A model generated the notes under the pieces. The model worked only from the letters and a program-made list of their open reading frames with translations, searched no databases and had not been told where the DNA came from. Made by a program: the position numbers and the translations under genes. This document shows, piece after piece, positions 14,534 to 16,977 of a stretch of DNA of 16,977 nucleotides. Position 1 is the stretch's first letter. Each line of letters starts with the position of its first letter. Origin of the DNA: JBBQKP01 sp038326995 (GTDB lineage: Bacteria > Planctomycetota > Phycisphaerae > Tepidisphaerales > Tepidisphaeraceae); NCBI GenBank assembly GCA_038326995.1, contig JBBQKP010000061.1:1-16977 (forward strand), read 5' to 3'.

Positions 14534-16386
14534 TGCCTGATCACCCTGCCGATTCTCTTTTTGATCCCGTCATCAATAACGCGGCCGCTCGGCCCGGAAT
14601 GAGTTCTGCGGCGATCGTTTTTTTCTTCTCCTTGCTGCTCTTTGGTTACGCGTCTTTCAGCGGCAAGCCACTGTCGCTGCACGAAGCGCGCCTGCCTCAA
14701 GTCGCTCGAGAGATGTTGCTCACCAGCCACTTTTCTTTTGCGAAGAGCGGCGACAGGCCCTGGGTTGAGCGTCCGCCACTGCCCCAGTGGATCACCGCAC
14801 TGTCAGGGCGGCTCGCTTCTGGAACTAATCACGAATCGGTCGCGCGGATGCCCGTCGCCATTGTCGGCGCGATCACCTGCGTGCTGCTCGCCCTTTCCGC
14901 CGCCCGTCTTTTCGGCCAATCCGTCGGCACGCTTTCGGGCCTTGTTCTCGCAACGACGTATGAGTTCTACCTCTATGCCACACTTGCGGAGGACGAAGTT
15001 TACCTCGCGGCGCTCGTCCTGCTTTGCATCTACGCCTATCTCCGTGCGTCTCTCGACGGGCGGAGGATGTGGATGGTCGTCTTCTTTATCTCTCTGGGGC
15101 TGACCAACTTGGTCCGCGGCCCGCTGGTGGGAATGGCACAGGTCGGCAGTGTGCTGCTGACATTTCACCTCGCGCAAACCATCGCCGGCCGAAACTGGCG
15201 ACACCTGTTTGCTCCGATCGGACCGATGCTCTGGTTAATCGGCCTCGCAGGTGCAACTGTCCTCGGCGGCGCGTGGTACGTCTGGGTCGGCCAGCAAGTC
15301 CCAAAGTTTTATGCCAACCTCCGATATGACCTTGCCGGCCCGTTCGGGCACGACCCCTGGTGGTACTACATAACCGCGCTGCTTTGGACGCTTTTGCCCT
15401 GGTCCATTTTTTCGATCATTGGCATCATCCGACTGGTAAAAATCCGCACAAAGTCGGGTGATTTTAGTGGCGATTTTCGCCCTCCATGGTTCGTCTTATG
15501 CTGGGCGATCGCGCCAGTTCTGTTGATGTCGATTCCCGCTCGCAAGCATCATCACTATCTCGTACCCGTCTTTGCGGGATGGGCAATCTTAGGAGCGATC
15601 GGACTTGCCGCGACGTGGCAATACTTACTGACGCTCGCTCCCAATCCCCGCGCGTTTCGACACACACTCGGATGGGTCGGCCTTCCGGGCGTCGTCGCGA
15701 TCATGGTGCTGGCGGCGATAGGAATTCGCGGCACGCCGATCTGGGCTGGGGCTTTGCTTGCGGGATTCTTTCTGACTGCGTGCGTCGTCACCGGCCTCGG
15801 CTTTCAGAAGCGTGACGGCCGAGTCGCATTGTCGGGCGTACTTCTGGGATTTCTGTTGTGCGGATCGTGGTACCAGACGTGTTTCTTTGCGTATTCGCCC
15901 GAGCGACTCGCGGAACGCACATTTGCCCAGACCGCCGAGTCTTTGGCGCAGGCGGACGCGCCCGTCTTCATCGTCGCCAAGCAGGGCCTGGATTTTTTCA
16001 CGCTCGCCTTTTACGTCAGGCCCGAAGCGAAAGTCATACACAATCTGACATGGCTTCGCGATGAGCGAATCGCCGAAAACGTCATCTACGTCATCACCCG
16101 GTTTGAAGATCAGGCGTGGATCGAATCAAACATCGGTCCGAGTGAACTCATCCACCGTGCCCCCTTCACCCGGCGCGAGCCGAAGGTTGATGCAGAAGGC
16201 TATCGCTGGGCCCTGTTTCGGGTGACGTATAAGTCCGACGTGACGCGTTACGCGCCGGTGGTTATCAATGCGATGCAGGCGATCCGCCGCCCCGATCCGG
16301 TTACCCACGCTCCTTACCTCGGCCCGGCACCGGCGCGTGCACCAGTCGCGACATCGGCTCCGTCAGTCGAGAATGTCGAGCGTTGA
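14533..16386 (+). CDS. Membrane glycosyltransferase, GT-C fold (ArnT/PMT-like)
   Basis: A 617-residue polytopic membrane protein. After the first membrane segment (about 24-41) comes the luminal motif 'LSLHEARLPQVAREM' (about 47-61), the counterpart of the DE-RYAEIAREM loop of ArnT/PMT enzymes, then 'PWVERPPLPQWITAL' (counterpart of K-PPLPYWL). About ten further hydrophobic segments follow to about residue 465, and a soluble C-terminal domain (about 480-600) ends in a Pro/Ala-rich tail. Such enzymes transfer a sugar from a polyprenyl-phosphate donor to lipid or protein at the outer face of the inner membrane; the acceptor cannot be inferred. ATG 14533 overlaps the preceding stop (TGATG). The longer reading from 14440 adds 31 Arg-rich residues that overlap the preceding gene, and is rejected. 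The last 24 bp overlap the convergent pgk gene. Confidence 0.85.
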   Translation: MPDHPADSLFDPVINNAAARPGMSSAAIVFFFSLLLFGYASFSGKPLSLHEARLPQVAREMLLTSHFSFAKSGDRPWVERPPLPQWITALSGRLASGTNHESVARMPVAIVGAITCVLLALSAARLFGQSVGTLSGLVLATTYEFYLYATLAEDEVYLAALVLLCIYAYLRASLDGRRMWMVVFFISLGLTNLVRGPLVGMAQVGSVLLTFHLAQTIAGRNWRHLFAPIGPMLWLIGLAGATVLGGAWYVWVGQQVPKFYANLRYDLAGPFGHDPWWYYITALLWTLLPWSIFSIIGIIRLVKIRTKSGDFSGDFRPPWFVLCWAIAPVLLMSIPARKHHHYLVPVFAGWAILGAIGLAATWQYLLTLAPNPRAFRHTLGWVGLPGVVAIMVLAAIGIRGTPIWAGALLAGFFLTACVVTGLGFQKRDGRVALSGVLLGFLLCGSWYQTCFFAYSPERLAERTFAQTAESLAQADAPVFIVAKQGLDFFTLAFYVRPEAKVIHNLTWLRDERIAENVIYVITRFEDQAWIESNIGPSELIHRAPFTRREPKVDAEGYRWALFRVTYKSDVTRYAPVVINAMQAIRRPDPVTHAPYLGPAPARAPVATSAPSVENVER

Positions 16387-16977
16387 GAAGTGACCGCTTT
16401 CTAGAAATTCAAGAGATGCTCCGCCGCCCGTGCTGACATGGCTCACCTGATCGGCGAGGCCCATTTGCTCGACGGCCGCCGCACTATCACCGCCGCCGAT
16501 GATCGTGGTGGCGCCTGTTGTTGTCGCCTTTGCGCACGCATTGGCGACGGCCTTGGTGCCGGCCGCGAACGGCTTTTTCTCGAACACGCCCATCGGGCCG
16601 TTCCAGATGACGGTCCGCGCCTGCGCGATTTTCTTGCCGAAAATTTCGACCGTCTTGGGCCCGATGTCGAAGCCTTCGAGTTGGTCGGGGACGCCGCCTT
16701 CATGCGTGCTGGTCACCGCGTCATCGGTCATTTTATCTGAGCACACGGTGTCGACCGGCAGCACGATTTTCTCTGCGTATTTTCCGATCAATTCCTTCGC
16801 AAGCTCGACCTTGTCCCGCTCGACAAGGCTCTTGCCGACGGGCTTACCCTGCGCGAGAAAAAACGTGTACGCCATCGCCCCGCCGACCAGCAGCGTGTCG
16901 CACTTGCCCAGCAGACTTTCGATGACCTGAATTTTGTCGCTCACTTTCGCGCCGCCCATGATCGCGACGAACGGATG
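16363..16977 (-). CDS. pgk: Phosphoglycerate kinase, C-terminal part (5' end beyond window)
   Basis: About 204 codons of a roughly 400-residue glycolytic enzyme that makes ATP and 3-phosphoglycerate from 1,3-bisphosphoglycerate and ADP in the cytoplasm. Visible in order: 'FVAIMGGAKVSDKI' at the window edge, 'LLVGGAMAYTFFLAQG' (nucleotide-domain start), 'LPVDTVCSDKM', 'DIGPKTVEIF', 'ARTVIWNGPMGVFEKKPFAAGT', 'TIIGGGDSAAAVEQMG', and 'HVSTGGGASLEFLE' near the end. These are the PGK nucleotide-binding signatures, and the enzyme looks intact as far as it goes. The frame runs off the window with no start visible, so the N-terminal substrate domain is outside. Its TGA (16363-16365) lies inside the end of the glycosyltransferase gene on the other strand. 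Confidence 0.96.
   Translation of the reverse strand, partial: HPFVAIMGGAKVSDKIQVIESLLGKCDTLLVGGAMAYTFFLAQGKPVGKSLVERDKVELAKELIGKYAEKIVLPVDTVCSDKMTDDAVTSTHEGGVPDQLEGFDIGPKTVEIFGKKIAQARTVIWNGPMGVFEKKPFAAGTKAVANACAKATTTGATTIIGGGDSAAAVEQMGLADQVSHVSTGGGASLEFLESGHFSTLDILD

Overview
The window looks like chromosomal DNA of a moderately GC-rich, Gram-negative-type bacterium, most likely a planctomycete or close relative. The support is the gene mix (FAD-dependent oxidoreductase of the FAD_oxidored type, a TPR-trypsin fusion with the signal-peptide-proximal 'ADGT-LEG' module, a bacterial PUR-domain protein, a YjfB-like small protein), the weak Shine-Dalgarno sequences, and short dispersed motifs that translate as 'SPKRQR'. 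This is recognition from memory, not a database match. Almost everything is housekeeping or ordinary accessory content, and I found no defence island, CRISPR array, prophage or biosynthetic cluster.

Layout. 1-1010: remains of an HlyD-type membrane-fusion protein, apparently degraded at both ends. 1050-2396 (+): FAD-dependent oxidoreductase. 2531-5314 (+): aconitase with an Ala/Gly/Thr-rich repetitive insert just before the first cluster cysteine motif. 5336-7604 (-): a two-gene operon, a class III (ArgD-like) aminotransferase followed after 1 nt by a lipoprotein; it converges on aconitase with only 21 bp between the stop codons, and those 21 bp hold a 10-bp tandem repeat. 7605-8839: a 1.2-kb gene-free stretch with two short tandem arrays, two near-perfect palindromes, a hairpin and copies of a dispersed motif. 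8840-10756 (+): secreted TPR-trypsin-like protease ending in a strong intrinsic terminator. 10921-11388 (+): RNase P RNA (rnpB) with its own -10 element and terminator, carrying an extra ~60-nt hairpin. 11468-11749 (-): YjfB-like small protein, divergent from lexA (11951-12568, +). Then, all on +: a PUR-domain protein with a TGEK repeat tail, a secreted YceI protein, a phage-type ASCH-like protein, and a membrane glycosyltransferase (GT-C/ArnT type) whose start overlaps the ASCH stop. 16363-16977 (-): the C-terminal half of phosphoglycerate kinase, overlapping the glycosyltransferase end tail to tail.

Functionally, aconitase (TCA cycle), pgk (glycolysis), the ArgD-like aminotransferase (amino-acid metabolism), LexA (SOS control) and RNase P (tRNA 5' maturation) are core functions, apparently transcribed in small independent units. 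The most notable features are the RNase P RNA variant, in-frame minisatellite-like insertions in several proteins, a Gln-to-Trp change at a cofactor-contact position in the aminotransferase, and the palindrome-rich gene-free region.
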